DNA of 13,741 bases from Sulfurimonas sp. (GCA_021648465.1 JAKISR010000050.1:1-13741), one strand, 5' to 3'. Positions 1 through 8,417 are shown, counted from the first letter of the stretch. The notes: a model not told the origin generated them from the sequence alone. A program made the numbers and translations.

Positions 1-40
1 TTTTTAACTGTGTTGAAAATTTAGCCATTTTCCTACTCAT
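1..40 (-). CDS. 5' end of an unidentified gene, running out of the window
   Basis: On the minus strand an ATG at 40 opens a frame of 13 codons that is still open at the window edge (begins MSRKMAKF). About 8 nt upstream there is a purine-rich AAGGG that could serve as ribosome binding site. The gene would be co-oriented with the diguanylate cyclase gene upstream of it, about 110 bp away. Too little protein is visible to name a family, and a chance ORF is possible. Confidence 0.35.
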   Translation of the reverse strand, partial: MSRKMAKFSTQLK

Positions 41-142
41 ATTTATACCCTTACTTTTATTGTTTAATTTTACTCTTTTGAGAATTAAACTTTACAAAAA
101 GTTGTTTGATTTTCTTGGGGTAGTATATTAAAGATAATATGA

Positions 143-163
143 AAATTTACTTTTAGTAAATTT
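143..163 (-). terminator. AT-only hairpin overlapping the stop codon of the diguanylate cyclase gene
   Basis: A perfect 8-bp inverted repeat (AAATTTAC at 143-150, GTAAATTT at 156-163) with a 5-nt loop contains the TAA stop of the minus-strand gene. The stem is AT-rich and is not followed by a clear T run on the minus strand, so termination activity is uncertain. Confidence 0.25.
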
Positions 164-1991
164 CATTCATAGTTCCCTCTTTAATTAAACTCTCATCAAA
201 AGCAATTGATCTATTTCTTCCTGTTTCTTTAGCATAATATAGAGCAATATCAGCAAATTTAATACATTTCCAAATACTTTTACTATCATCTGGAAACATT
301 GAGCTACCAACACTAAGTGTTTTGGAAAAAGAGCTTGTTCCAGCATCTATTTTCTCTTTAGAAAAAGCTATTCTAATTTTTTCTGCTATTTCATTGATAT
401 ATTCTTTGTTACAGTTATATAATAGAATAATAAACTCTTCACCACCAAAGCGAATAGCTACATCTGACTCACGAATATTCTCTTTTATAACACGAGAAAT
501 AGTTCTAATCCCTTCATCACCAACATCATGTCCATACGTATCATTTATCATTTTAAAGAAATCTATATCTAACATTAAAATACCATATGTTATGCCTGTA
601 CGAAGAGCCTGGGGTATACTTTTATCTGCAAATTCATCAAGATATTTTCTATTATACATGCCTGTGAGTTGATCAATTCTTGCCATTTCACTTAGTATTT
701 GCATCAATTTTCTAGAAACTATTGAAGGTCTTGCTGTAGATATATAGTTCTCTATAAGTGAACGCATTTTTCTTGTTTTTGTTGCTTCATTTTTACCTTT
801 TGTAACAATAGATACTATTAGATTCATCTCATTTGAAATAGAATAAGGGATACAAATATACTCACAATTTTCTTTATCAAAATATGGGCATATATGATTA
901 AATATTGTAGAATCTATAACTGCATTTGTTCTGTCTGATCTACATTCACCACTCTCTATTGAACAACTTATACCTTTAGAAGAGTAAACAATTTTTTTTT
1001 CTTTTGTTAATGTATTTGCTTCTATAAAACTAAAATCTTCTAATCCAAAATTATGTCTTAAAACATAAGCTAATCGCTCATAAATATCTGCCAAAGTTTC
1101 ATCATCTTCTATTGTTTGTTTAAATTTATAAATTTCTGATAATTGATCAATTGTACTATTGATATTTATAAGTGGATCAGCATATTTATCGAGAGTTTGA
1201 TTTTGCATAAAAACATATACTTTAGTTTCTATCTCCTCTAACACACTCTCCAATTTTTGTAAAAGAGCATTCATCTTGGTTGCTACATCTTTACTCTCAC
1301 TATGTTCACTATTCTCTACCCTTATAGAATAATTACCTATATATGCATTATCCATTACATTTTTAATTGAATAAAAAACTTTAAAATATGGCGAAATAAA
1401 TCTATTTATAATAAATAAAACCAAGCCTAAAATCAGCAGTGCACTTAATATTGTTAAAATAACTGCATTAAATCCAAAAATTCTACCATCGTTAGAATCT
1501 ATAACCATTGTTATTGTACCAAGGACATCGCCCTCTTTAGCATCATGGCAATTCAAACAATTTGGTTTACCAAATGCACTTGCTATATAAGGCACAGTAA
1601 TTCTAATTTTACTACTTGTCGCTGTTTCTGTAATAATTTTTTCCACTTTACCAGTTTTAAGAACTTTTTTATCTATATCATCTCTTGGTATTTCATTATT
1701 GAAGCCCTCTCCATACTGTTTTATAACTGTTTGAGATCGTGCTATCCAAATAGCATCAATATTCTTAGCACTTTGAACCTTGTCTAAAAAAAATGAGCGT
1801 TTATCCATTATGCCATTAACCATATGTGCTGTTAGTCCACTTTTAACTATCTCAGCAGTTAGCATTGCTTCACTCTCTGCAGATTTGATTCCATAATTTC
1901 TAAAATTAATAATTACAATTAATACCATTGCAACTAAAAATATAATAAAAAGCCCTATTAAAGTAATTGTAAATTTTTGTCTTGAACTCAT
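153..1991 (-). CDS. Membrane diguanylate cyclase with periplasmic haem-c motif and cysteine-rich GAF-like domain
   Basis: 612 residues, predicted to make cyclic di-GMP from two GTP. Seen in order: membrane helix at about residues 8-29; periplasmic sensor region containing CLNCH (145-149), a canonical CxxCH covalent haem c attachment site; second membrane helix at about 176-196; HAMP/coiled-coil-like linker; a GAF-like region at about 285-400 with seven closely spaced cysteines; and a C-terminal GGDEF domain. The catalytic loop is GGEEF (about 516-520), and the inhibitory RxxD site (RESD) lies exactly five residues before it, so the enzyme looks active and product-inhibited. The substrate helix DIDFFKMINDTYGHD is also intact. 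No EAL domain is present. The start ATG follows AAGGAC. Inference: a redox or gas signal at the periplasmic haem controls c-di-GMP. The gene is single and divergent from the WD40-like gene. Confidence 0.92.
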   Translation of the reverse strand: MSSRQKFTITLIGLFIIFLVAMVLIVIINFRNYGIKSAESEAMLTAEIVKSGLTAHMVNGIMDKRSFFLDKVQSAKNIDAIWIARSQTVIKQYGEGFNNEIPRDDIDKKVLKTGKVEKIITETATSSKIRITVPYIASAFGKPNCLNCHDAKEGDVLGTITMVIDSNDGRIFGFNAVILTILSALLILGLVLFIINRFISPYFKVFYSIKNVMDNAYIGNYSIRVENSEHSESKDVATKMNALLQKLESVLEEIETKVYVFMQNQTLDKYADPLININSTIDQLSEIYKFKQTIEDDETLADIYERLAYVLRHNFGLEDFSFIEANTLTKEKKIVYSSKGISCSIESGECRSDRTNAVIDSTIFNHICPYFDKENCEYICIPYSISNEMNLIVSIVTKGKNEATKTRKMRSLIENYISTARPSIVSRKLMQILSEMARIDQLTGMYNRKYLDEFADKSIPQALRTGITYGILMLDIDFFKMINDTYGHDVGDEGIRTISRVIKENIRESDVAIRFGGEEFIILLYNCNKEYINEIAEKIRIAFSKEKIDAGTSSFSKTLSVGSSMFPDDSKSIWKCIKFADIALYYAKETGRNRSIAFDESLIKEGTMNEIY

Positions 1992-2155
1992 AATTTGTCC
2001 TTATAATTTTAAAGAGTATATACATACAGATATTGATATGATTAAGTTATAAAATTTTCTCAAAAACAATCTTAATTTATCATAAATAATTATATCATAT
2101 AGCTTTATGATACAATTTGATTTGACCCTAAAGTATCTAAATAAAAAGAGACTCA

Positions 2156-3106
2156 TTGCAAATTAAACTATTTTTACTAATTTTATTGCTCTTAAGTTCT
2201 TCATTTGCTAAAGATATTAAACCTTTTTCTAGTTTTTACTCAGTTGGTTTTGTAAACGATTTTGTAATTGATGAGGATACCCTTTATGTTGGTAACGACA
2301 TGGGTATTGTAGATATTTTTAATATCAAAACTACAAAAATCATAAAACAAATCTCTCTTCCACCACTAACTTCATCTAAGAATAAAATCATACCTGCAGA
2401 TATATTAAGTGTTGATTATTTAGATGGAAAGTTACTTATACTAAGTGTAGGGGGAAATTCTTTTCGTAATGTTTGGATATATGAAAATAACACTTTAAAA
2501 CAAATAATTAATGAAGAAAAAAAACTTACAATCAAAAAAGCTTCTTTTATTAATAGTAAGCAAATTTTATTTACTTCAATAGATTCTGATATTACACTTT
2601 ATGATACTTCTGAGAATTACAATGTTTATAGTTCTCATATTTCTGATAGTAAAATGAGTGATATTATTCTTAATAAAGATAAAACAAAAATATTTGTAGC
2701 TGATGAGAGTGGAACTGTAAAAATAATAGATGCAAAAAGTTCTAAAATAGAACAAATATTTTCAACTTTAAATGTAGACAATATTTATAAAATAGCACAA
2801 AGTAATGGTGTTATCATTACTGCTGGACATGATAGAAGGGTTGGAATTTATCAAAAAACTCAGGAGCCTTATTATATAAAAAGTGATTTTTTAGTTTTTT
2901 GTGTAGGTATAAGCCCAACTGGAAAAATTGCTATATACTCAAGTGGTGAAGAGAGTCACTTACAACTCTTTAATACTAAAACAAAAAAAATGCTAGATCG
3001 TTTAATTGCTCATAATGGTATTGTAAACAAAATAGAATTTATTAATGAACATGAACTTTTTAGCTCACAAAGAGGTCATTATATCTATCGCTGGAAACTT
3101 AAGTAA
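2156..3106 (+). CDS. Exported WD40-like beta-propeller protein
   Basis: 316 residues starting at TTG (2156), preceded by AAGAG; no better in-frame ATG gives a full signal peptide. Residues 1-18 form a classic Sec signal (hydrophobic stretch of I, L, F, then SSSFA before K19), so the protein is periplasmic. The remainder has repeating short beta strands with GxxxIxDI, GTVKIIDAKSSK and HDRRVGIYQ-like blades typical of WD40 or quinoprotein-like propellers, with no catalytic signature. In Campylobacterota the propeller NapL of the periplasmic nitrate reductase operon has this size and export signal, and this protein could be related. However, no nap genes are adjacent, so I leave it unnamed. It ends 10 bp before the convergent pepN stop codon. 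Confidence 0.75.
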   Translation: MQIKLFLLILLLLSSSFAKDIKPFSSFYSVGFVNDFVIDEDTLYVGNDMGIVDIFNIKTTKIIKQISLPPLTSSKNKIIPADILSVDYLDGKLLILSVGGNSFRNVWIYENNTLKQIINEEKKLTIKKASFINSKQILFTSIDSDITLYDTSENYNVYSSHISDSKMSDIILNKDKTKIFVADESGTVKIIDAKSSKIEQIFSTLNVDNIYKIAQSNGVIITAGHDRRVGIYQKTQEPYYIKSDFLVFCVGISPTGKIAIYSSGEESHLQLFNTKTKKMLDRLIAHNGIVNKIEFINEHELFSSQRGHYIYRWKLK

Positions 3107-3116
3107 GCGAGTATAA

Positions 3117-5675
3117 CTAAACTTTTAACACCTTGCTTACAATCTCATAAACATTTTTTGAAATAGATGGTGTTGATAATATACGCTCTAGTTCTATTTT
3201 CATAGCCTTTTTATTTTGTAAGTTTAATTTTTTATATATTTTAAAAGCTCCAGCAAGACTTGATGCTATTTGTGGATTTATTTTATCTATTTCAATAATT
3301 TTATTAGCAATAAATTTATATCCATCTCCTTCTTTTGCATGAAAATATCTATAATTTCTAGCGAACGAACCTATAAGTGAGCGTACAAGATTTGGTACTA
3401 ACTCATTATAAGCATCATTATTTTGTAAAGATATAACACGCTCTAGTACTCCCCTTCTTTGCGAAGATGCCAAAATTGTAAAATACTTATTCATAACTAA
3501 AGTATCCTCACTATATTTTTTATAAAAATTATTTAGTGCAACTTTAGCAGTCTCTGATGAAATATTTTCTAAAATATCAAGAGCAACTACTCTATCTGTC
3601 ATTGTTAAAGACTCTTTATATTGTTTATTAACAATTTCTATAATTTTATTATTTTTTAACTCTGAAAGTAATTTTAAACAACAATTTTTTATACTTCTCT
3701 CAGCAATACTTTTTGCATCTATGTCTTTACAACTTGGCTTATGATTTTTATCATAAATATCTATAAGTTCATCCTCATAAGTTGTTGCAATACATTTAGA
3801 CAATTTTTCTTTTGCCTTATAAATTACTTCAAAATCAATCTCATCTTGTCTTTGCATTAGGGTTGATATACTTGGTAACTCTAAAAGTAATGCTTTATAT
3901 GACAGATTCATATCAGATGAAAGTATATAACCAAAAGAATCTATAAACTCTTTATCAATTTTTTCACCTCTCATAATTGCTTCTATAATTATAACTCCAA
4001 AGGATTGAGCTGATTCATATCTTACAAAACTATTTTTATCATATCTCATTAAAAATGGATAATTATTTTTTTGTAACTCCACTATGATTGGAGCAGAAAA
4101 ATCTCTATTTATTGATAAAATTGGTTTCTCATCCATCTCAAAAATAAACTCCTCTTTCTCCTTTGAAATTATTAAAGTATTTGCGATAATCTCATCTCCA
4201 TTACTATTTAAAAGTGCCATTTTCAGAGGGAAAAAATAAGGTTTTTGTTCATTTCCATCAACCGTATTTGGAATCTCTTGAGTTAAAATCAACTTATATT
4301 TATTATTTTCAAAACTCTCATTCACATGTAGTTTTGGTGTGCCTGATTGATGATACCATCTTTTAAACTCAATTAAATCAATACCACTTGCCTCACTCAT
4401 AGCCCATAAGAAATCATCTGTTCTTACAGCTTGCCCATCAAAACTTTTAAAATATAAATCAGTAGCCCTGCGATAATTATCCTCTCCTAAAAGAGTGTGA
4501 ATCATACGAATGATCTCAGCTCCTTTTTCATAAACTGTTGCTGTATAAAAATTATTTATTGCCATATATGAATCTGGTTGAATTGGATGAGCTGTTGGTG
4601 AAGCATCTTCTACAAATTGTCTCTCACGAAGGGCTTTTACATCTTCTATACGACAAACTTCTTTTGAATTTATATCACTTGAAAAACTCTGATCTCTAAA
4701 TACTGTAAGCCCCTCTTTGAGCGTGAGTTGAAACCAATCTCTACATGTAATTCTATTTCCTGTCCAGTTATGAAAATACTCATGTGCTATCACACTTTGA
4801 ATCCCCATAAAATTTGCATCACTTGCTGTATCTTCATCTGCTAAAACATAAGCAGAATTAAAAATATTTAAACCCTTGTTTTCCATAGCTCCCATATTAA
4901 AACTATCAACTGCTACAATATTATATATCTCTAAATCATACTCTCTGCCATATTTTTGCTCATCCCAAAGCATAGACTTTTTAAGTGATTCCATTGCGTG
5001 ATAGCATTTAGATTCGTTACCTTTATCACAATAGATATTTAACTTAATTTCATCTCCGCTCTTTGTTGTAAATTCATCACTTATAGCACCTAAGTCTCCA
5101 GCTACTAAAGCAAAAAGATATGATGGTTTTGGATGTGGGTCACTCCATGTTACTCCATGAAATCCATCAGAGAGTTCAAAACTATTTAGCAAGTTTCCAT
5201 TACTAAGAAGAAGTGGATAAATATTTTTATCTGCTATTATTGTTGTGCTAAAAACTGCCATTACATCTGGTCGATCTAAATATGGAGTAATTCTTCTAAA
5301 ACCCTCTGGCTCATTTTGTGTACAAAAAATATCTCCAGATTTATAAAGTCCTTCCAGTTCACTATTTATTTGTGGGTATATCTTATTTATAATTGTAAGT
5401 TTAAATTCATTTGGTACATCTAAAATTCTAATTGTTTCTTTTTCAATAATATATCTATCTTCATTAATTTTTAAATTATTTATACATAAATCCAAAAGTT
5501 CTAGATTTACACTATTTAAAATTATATCTTTTGTATTTTTATCAATTCTTTTAATACTCATAGTATTTGTAACCTGAGTATACTCTTCAAAAAGATTAAA
5601 TACTAAATCAACACTTTTAATATTAAACTCTGGTGCTTTATAATCTTTTAAATATATAGTTTGAACTCTGCTCAT
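3117..5675 (-). CDS. pepN: Aminopeptidase N (M1 zinc metallopeptidase)
   Basis: 852 residues, the usual length of bacterial PepN. It removes N-terminal amino acids from peptides in the cytoplasm; no signal peptide is present. The zinc site is complete: HEYFH at 298-302 and E321, i.e. HExxH-x18-E. The exopeptidase motif GAMEN is at 262-266, followed by KG, and the catalytic tyrosine is probably Y383 in TVYEKGAE. Domain order is the N-terminal beta saddle, the thermolysin-like core, a small beta domain, then an all-helical C-terminal domain of about 320 residues. Start ATG at 5675 has a GAGAAG ribosome binding site. The stop is TAG. It appears monocistronic, convergent with the propeller gene and divergent from the Fur-controlled cluster. 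Confidence 0.97.
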   Translation of the reverse strand: MSRVQTIYLKDYKAPEFNIKSVDLVFNLFEEYTQVTNTMSIKRIDKNTKDIILNSVNLELLDLCINNLKINEDRYIIEKETIRILDVPNEFKLTIINKIYPQINSELEGLYKSGDIFCTQNEPEGFRRITPYLDRPDVMAVFSTTIIADKNIYPLLLSNGNLLNSFELSDGFHGVTWSDPHPKPSYLFALVAGDLGAISDEFTTKSGDEIKLNIYCDKGNESKCYHAMESLKKSMLWDEQKYGREYDLEIYNIVAVDSFNMGAMENKGLNIFNSAYVLADEDTASDANFMGIQSVIAHEYFHNWTGNRITCRDWFQLTLKEGLTVFRDQSFSSDINSKEVCRIEDVKALRERQFVEDASPTAHPIQPDSYMAINNFYTATVYEKGAEIIRMIHTLLGEDNYRRATDLYFKSFDGQAVRTDDFLWAMSEASGIDLIEFKRWYHQSGTPKLHVNESFENNKYKLILTQEIPNTVDGNEQKPYFFPLKMALLNSNGDEIIANTLIISKEKEEFIFEMDEKPILSINRDFSAPIIVELQKNNYPFLMRYDKNSFVRYESAQSFGVIIIEAIMRGEKIDKEFIDSFGYILSSDMNLSYKALLLELPSISTLMQRQDEIDFEVIYKAKEKLSKCIATTYEDELIDIYDKNHKPSCKDIDAKSIAERSIKNCCLKLLSELKNNKIIEIVNKQYKESLTMTDRVVALDILENISSETAKVALNNFYKKYSEDTLVMNKYFTILASSQRRGVLERVISLQNNDAYNELVPNLVRSLIGSFARNYRYFHAKEGDGYKFIANKIIEIDKINPQIASSLAGAFKIYKKLNLQNKKAMKIELERILSTPSISKNVYEIVSKVLKV

Positions 5676-5791
5676 TACTTCTCTTTGTTTTTTTATAATA
5701 ATAGCATAAGCTAATTAGCAAAATATTAAATTTTTTTAATAATCAATATCAATAATAATATATACTTAAGATAACTTTTGATAGACTTATT

Positions 5792-5810
5792 GAAAATGAT
5801 TATCATTATA
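5792..5810 (+). promoter_or_regulatory. Fur box over the promoter of the outer-membrane/binding-protein unit
   Basis: The 19 bases GAAAATGATTATCATTATA match the Fur consensus GATAATGATAATCATTATC at 16 of 19 positions. It lies directly before the AAGGAG ribosome binding site (about 5810-5815) and the ATG at 5823. A possible promoter, TTGATA (5778-5783) and TATCAT (5801-5806) spaced 17 bp, is overlapped by the box, which would give direct repression in iron-replete cells. That promoter would leave almost no leader, so a more upstream -10 (TATACT at 5761) is an alternative. Confidence 0.82.
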
Positions 5811-5822
5811 AGGAGTAGATTT

Positions 5823-6763
5823 ATGAAAAAAATGTTTTACACTTTATTAATAGGCTCTGCCTTATTAAATGCACAGGCAATCCCTGGAATAAACTCAAAT
5901 GGAGGAGCGATGACTCTTCCTAAAGGTAAATTAAAAGTTGTTATTAAACATATACAAATTAAAAGAGATCGCATATTTGATTCTACAAAAGAAGTGGTAA
6001 ATACAAATAATTTAGATGCAACAGCAAAGGTATCACTACTTGCACTTAAGTATGGAGTAAGTGATAGATTAGACTTTAAATTATTATTCCATATAAACAA
6101 ATGAAAGCAACAGCAAAGTTAGGTATAAACGATGTAGCTATTGATAATAGCGGTATTGGAGATATTATTTTATTTAGTAGATATGCAGTACTCCCTATGA
6201 ATGAGTATAATTTTCAACTATCTATCGGTGTTGGGATTAAACTTCCTACAGGGTCTTATAATAATGGATTTAAAAAAGCACCAGCACTTGCTACAGTAAA
6301 CACACCAATGCCTACACAAATGGGAACAGGGGAAGCTGAATACAAAGTTGAACTTGGTATCTCTAAATTACTATCAAATAAAAATAGAATTGATTTTCAT
6401 ACAATGTACACATATAGACCAAAAGCAAAAAACAACTATGATTTTGGAAATGAAATTAGTTATGGTTTATCACTTGTTAGTGCTATTGCAAATAATATAA
6501 ACTTAGGTATTGAGTATAATGGAAAGCATAACACAAAAACAAATATGGGGACTGATACTAATGCTCAACTTCGTTCTATGTTGCCATTTAAAGCCTTTAG
6601 TGGAACAGTTGGATACATCACTCCTCAGATAGAATTTTTACCTTTTGGCAAACCAAAAATTCATGTTGGAGTGGGTATTTCATTTTTAGTAAACTATAAT
6701 TTAAAAGAATCTCAACCACTTGAGAAACAAAAAATTGTAGCTAGAATCGGTTACTTATTTTAA
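5823..6763 (+). pseudogene. Outer-membrane beta-barrel transporter-like protein, broken by a one-base frameshift
   Basis: Two frames together encode one protein of about 310 residues. The first (5823-6104) starts at ATG 5823, with AAGGAG upstream and a Sec signal ending LLNAQA. It continues GAMTLPKGKLKVVI and KYGVSDRLDFK, and then stops at TGA 6102. The second frame is open from 6080 to 6763 and continues IIIPYKQMKATAKLG, GIKLPTGSYNNG, and an antiparallel-strand pattern ending in the terminal aromatic GYLF typical of outer-membrane barrels. The layout resembles the Phenol_MetA_deg/transporter-like barrel family (Pfam PF13557). One extra A in the AAA at 6078-6080 would restore a continuous frame. 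The codon bias is unchanged on both sides, so either the break is recent or it is a sequencing error. It is the first gene of the Fur-controlled unit, and the outer-membrane component if intact. Confidence 0.75.
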
Positions 6764-6773
6764 GGATAAACAT

Positions 6774-6950
6774 ATGTCTACAGTACAAATTAAAAATGAA
6801 GTTGAAAATATATATAATGCGTTGAATATAAGTAAAAAACCTATTTTACTTATGTGCCCTATTTTAAAAATTTTACAAATGAGATATCACTCTGTAGATA
6901 AAGCTCATGCGAAAAATATAATAAAAAATTTCTTAAAAAACAAAGGTTAA
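6774..6950 (+). CDS. 58-residue small protein of unknown function
   Basis: ATG at 6774 follows AAGGATAAAC (good ribosome binding site), 10 bp after the barrel gene stop. It ends at TAA 6948-6950, two bases before the binding-protein start, so it is translationally embedded in the operon. The protein is basic, with no signal peptide. It has a central KPILLMCPILKIL segment with one cysteine, then a predicted helix rich in K, H and N (SVDKAHAKNIIKNFLKNK). I do not recognise a family. Its tight placement between the two transport genes argues that it is a real gene rather than chance. Confidence 0.65.
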   Translation: MSTVQIKNEVENIYNALNISKKPILLMCPILKILQMRYHSVDKAHAKNIIKNFLKNKG

Positions 6951-6952
6951 TA

Positions 6953-7930
6953 ATGATGAAAAAAATTCTTCTACTATTGTTTATAGTATTATCACTTAAT
7001 GCAAGTGAGTTTAAAAAAGTTGACAAACTAATTTTAAGTGGACCAATGGCATCTGTTTCTCATCCCCTATTACATATGATTAAAACAAATGCTCTAAGTG
7101 ATGTTGCAAATAAAGTGGAGTTTATACTCTGGAAGAATCCTGATGAACTAAGAGCTTTAGCTCTAAGAAAAACAGCAGACTTTATAGCAATACCTACAAA
7201 TGTAGCAGCAAATCTTTATAACAAAGGTGTTGATGTAAAACTTCTAAATGTTTCTGTTTGGGGTATTTTAGGGATGATTACGAGAGATAAAACAAAAAAG
7301 ACTATAGCAGACTTTAAAGATTGTGAAATTGCTATGCCTTTTCGTGCTGATATGCCAGATATTATTTTTGAAGAGATAGCAAAAAAAAATGGACTTGATC
7401 CTAAAAAAGATTTTAAACTTCGTTATGTTAGCTCACCTATAGATGCAATGCAAATGTTAATTATGAGACGTGTTGATCATGCACTTTTAGCAGAACCTGC
7501 TATCTCTATGGCTCTTAGAAAAACAAAATCATTTCCTCTAAAACTTATTGCACCTGATTTGTATAGAAGTTCAGACTTACAAAAAGAGTGGGGAGAGGTA
7601 TTTAAAATAGAAGGTAAAATTCCTCAAGCAGGCATGGTAATGGTTGGAAAACAAAATGAATATGTTGTAAAGAGATTTAATGAAGAGTACGCAAAATCTC
7701 TAAAATGGTATAAGTCACATCCAAAAGAAGCAGGTGAACTTGTAGAGAAATATATACCTGTGTTAAATGCACAGGCCGTTGGAGATAGTATAAGTTATGT
7801 TCAGTTAGATAATGTCAGTGCTAAAGACTCCAAAAAAGATTTAGATTTCTTTTTAGGTGTCCTAAAGAAAAATAATCCAAAAAGTATAGGTGGCAAACTT
7901 CCTGATGATAAATTTTATTATGGGAAGTAA
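6953..7930 (+). CDS. NitT/TauT-type ABC substrate-binding protein
   Basis: 325 residues with a Sec signal (MMKKILLLLFIVLSLNAS), so periplasmic. The fold signature is that of the NMT1/THI5-like/SsuA binding proteins: an opening strand with SGPMASVSHPLLHM, the LRALALRKTADFIAIPTN segment, and RRVDHALLAEPAISMAL, the hinge-region 'DAALLxEP' motif of this family. It should deliver a small ligand to the permease and ATPase encoded from 8430. The family covers nitrate, sulfonates, aromatic sulfonates, thiamine precursors and others, and the substrate is not readable here. Start ATG 6953, alternative ATG 6956. The C-terminus is doubtful. After the stop at 7928 a coding-like frame continues in the -1 phase to TAA 8002-8004, just before the terminator, so one missing G in GGG (7922-7924) may have cut off about 25 residues. 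Confidence 0.88.
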   Translation: MMKKILLLLFIVLSLNASEFKKVDKLILSGPMASVSHPLLHMIKTNALSDVANKVEFILWKNPDELRALALRKTADFIAIPTNVAANLYNKGVDVKLLNVSVWGILGMITRDKTKKTIADFKDCEIAMPFRADMPDIIFEEIAKKNGLDPKKDFKLRYVSSPIDAMQMLIMRRVDHALLAEPAISMALRKTKSFPLKLIAPDLYRSSDLQKEWGEVFKIEGKIPQAGMVMVGKQNEYVVKRFNEEYAKSLKWYKSHPKEAGELVEKYIPVLNAQAVGDSISYVQLDNVSAKDSKKDLDFFLGVLKKNNPKSIGGKLPDDKFYYGK

Positions 7931-8005
7931 AAGATAAAATATCTAAAAAAGAGCTAGTTACTATTTATAATCAACAAATAAACTCTTTTTTAGATGATAA
8001 ATAAG

Positions 8006-8028
8006 AGACCACTTGGTAAGTGGTCTTT
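8006..8028 (+). terminator. Intrinsic terminator after the binding-protein gene
   Basis: A perfect 9-bp stem (AGACCACTT at 8006-8014, AAGTGGTCT at 8018-8026) with a 3-nt loop is followed by TT and AT-rich sequence. It lies 2 bp after the end of the restored binding-protein frame (8004), so it separates the outer-membrane/binding-protein unit from the permease unit. The T tract is short. Confidence 0.7.
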
Positions 8029-8036
8029 AATGAAAT

Positions 8037-8340
8037 TATAATACTAAGAGTAAGCTATTAACAGGAGAATCGTTAGCTACACATATTTACGTGACATCAA
8101 CTAACAGCCGTATTAAAAAAGGAAACTTAGCTGTTAATTCTATTTTATATATTAGTACATTTTGTACTCTTCATAAATATATAATTTTACACAATACTTT
8201 TACAAGTATCTTCATTTGTATTTACAAAACATTGATTAAATTTTTCTACCATATGACTCCTCAATCAGATAGTTTAAAAACTATCCTTATTGATAATGGT
8301 TATTAGTATTATATACATATAAACTTAATTTATTCTTATA
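8037..8340 (+). other. Non-coding spacer with a TATAAT box and several inverted repeats; possible leader RNA
   Basis: No convincing gene is present. TATAAT at 8037-8042 could start a transcript. In it, CTGTTAAT (8131-8138) can pair either with ATTAACAG (8057-8064), or, shifted by one base, with the repeat around TAACAGC (8102-8108). GTTAG (8072-8076) can also pair with CTAAC (8101-8105). These pairings exclude each other, as in an attenuator. Further perfect hairpins are AGTACA-TTT-TGTACT (8154-8168) and GATAGTTT-AA-AAACTATC (8268-8285). On the minus strand a 21-codon ORF (8252 to 8187) has GAGGAG upstream; its reality is open. A weak Fur-like box lies at 8292-8310 (about 14 of 19 matches). 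Confidence 0.35.
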
Positions 8341-8342
8341 TT

Positions 8343-8361
8343 GATAATTATTATCATAATA
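8343..8361 (+). promoter_or_regulatory. Fur box upstream of the permease operon
   Basis: GATAATTATTATCATAATA matches the Fur consensus at 15 of 19 positions. It sits about 35 bp upstream of the TATAAT at 8396, around the -50 region, and together with the neighbouring box suggests cooperative Fur binding on the permease-ATPase-nnrS promoter. Confidence 0.7.
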
Positions 8362-8395
8362 TTCTTATTTTCTTAAGTATTAAGTTTTATTTATG

Positions 8396-8417
8396 TATAA
8401 TAGTAGTTATCATTATA
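8396..8417 (+). promoter_or_regulatory. -10 element overlapped by a second Fur-like box
   Basis: TATAAT at 8396-8401 is a consensus -10 hexamer. A weaker Fur-like sequence (8399-8417, ending TTATCATTATA, about 13 of 19 matches) begins inside it, where bound Fur would block RNA polymerase. AGGA (8420-8423) and the TTG start at 8430 follow. Confidence 0.55.

Noticed and set aside
6078..6104. Programmed -1 frameshifting in the barrel gene
   Set aside because: The in-frame codons TTT AAA TTA TTA do not give a canonical slippery heptamer, and the target frame has a TAA at 6077, so the shift must occur after it, where no repeat supports slippage.
8057..8138. Integron attC site (GTTAG ... CTAAC)
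   Set aside because: The flanking bases do not fit GTTRRRY and RYYYAAC, and no integrase or cassette-like ORF is nearby.
8091..8306. A 71-codon ORF starting GTG in the spacer before the permease gene
   Set aside because: There is no ribosome binding site at the start, the composition is low-complexity, it contains several inverted repeats and it runs into the Fur-like region. I treat the stretch as non-coding.
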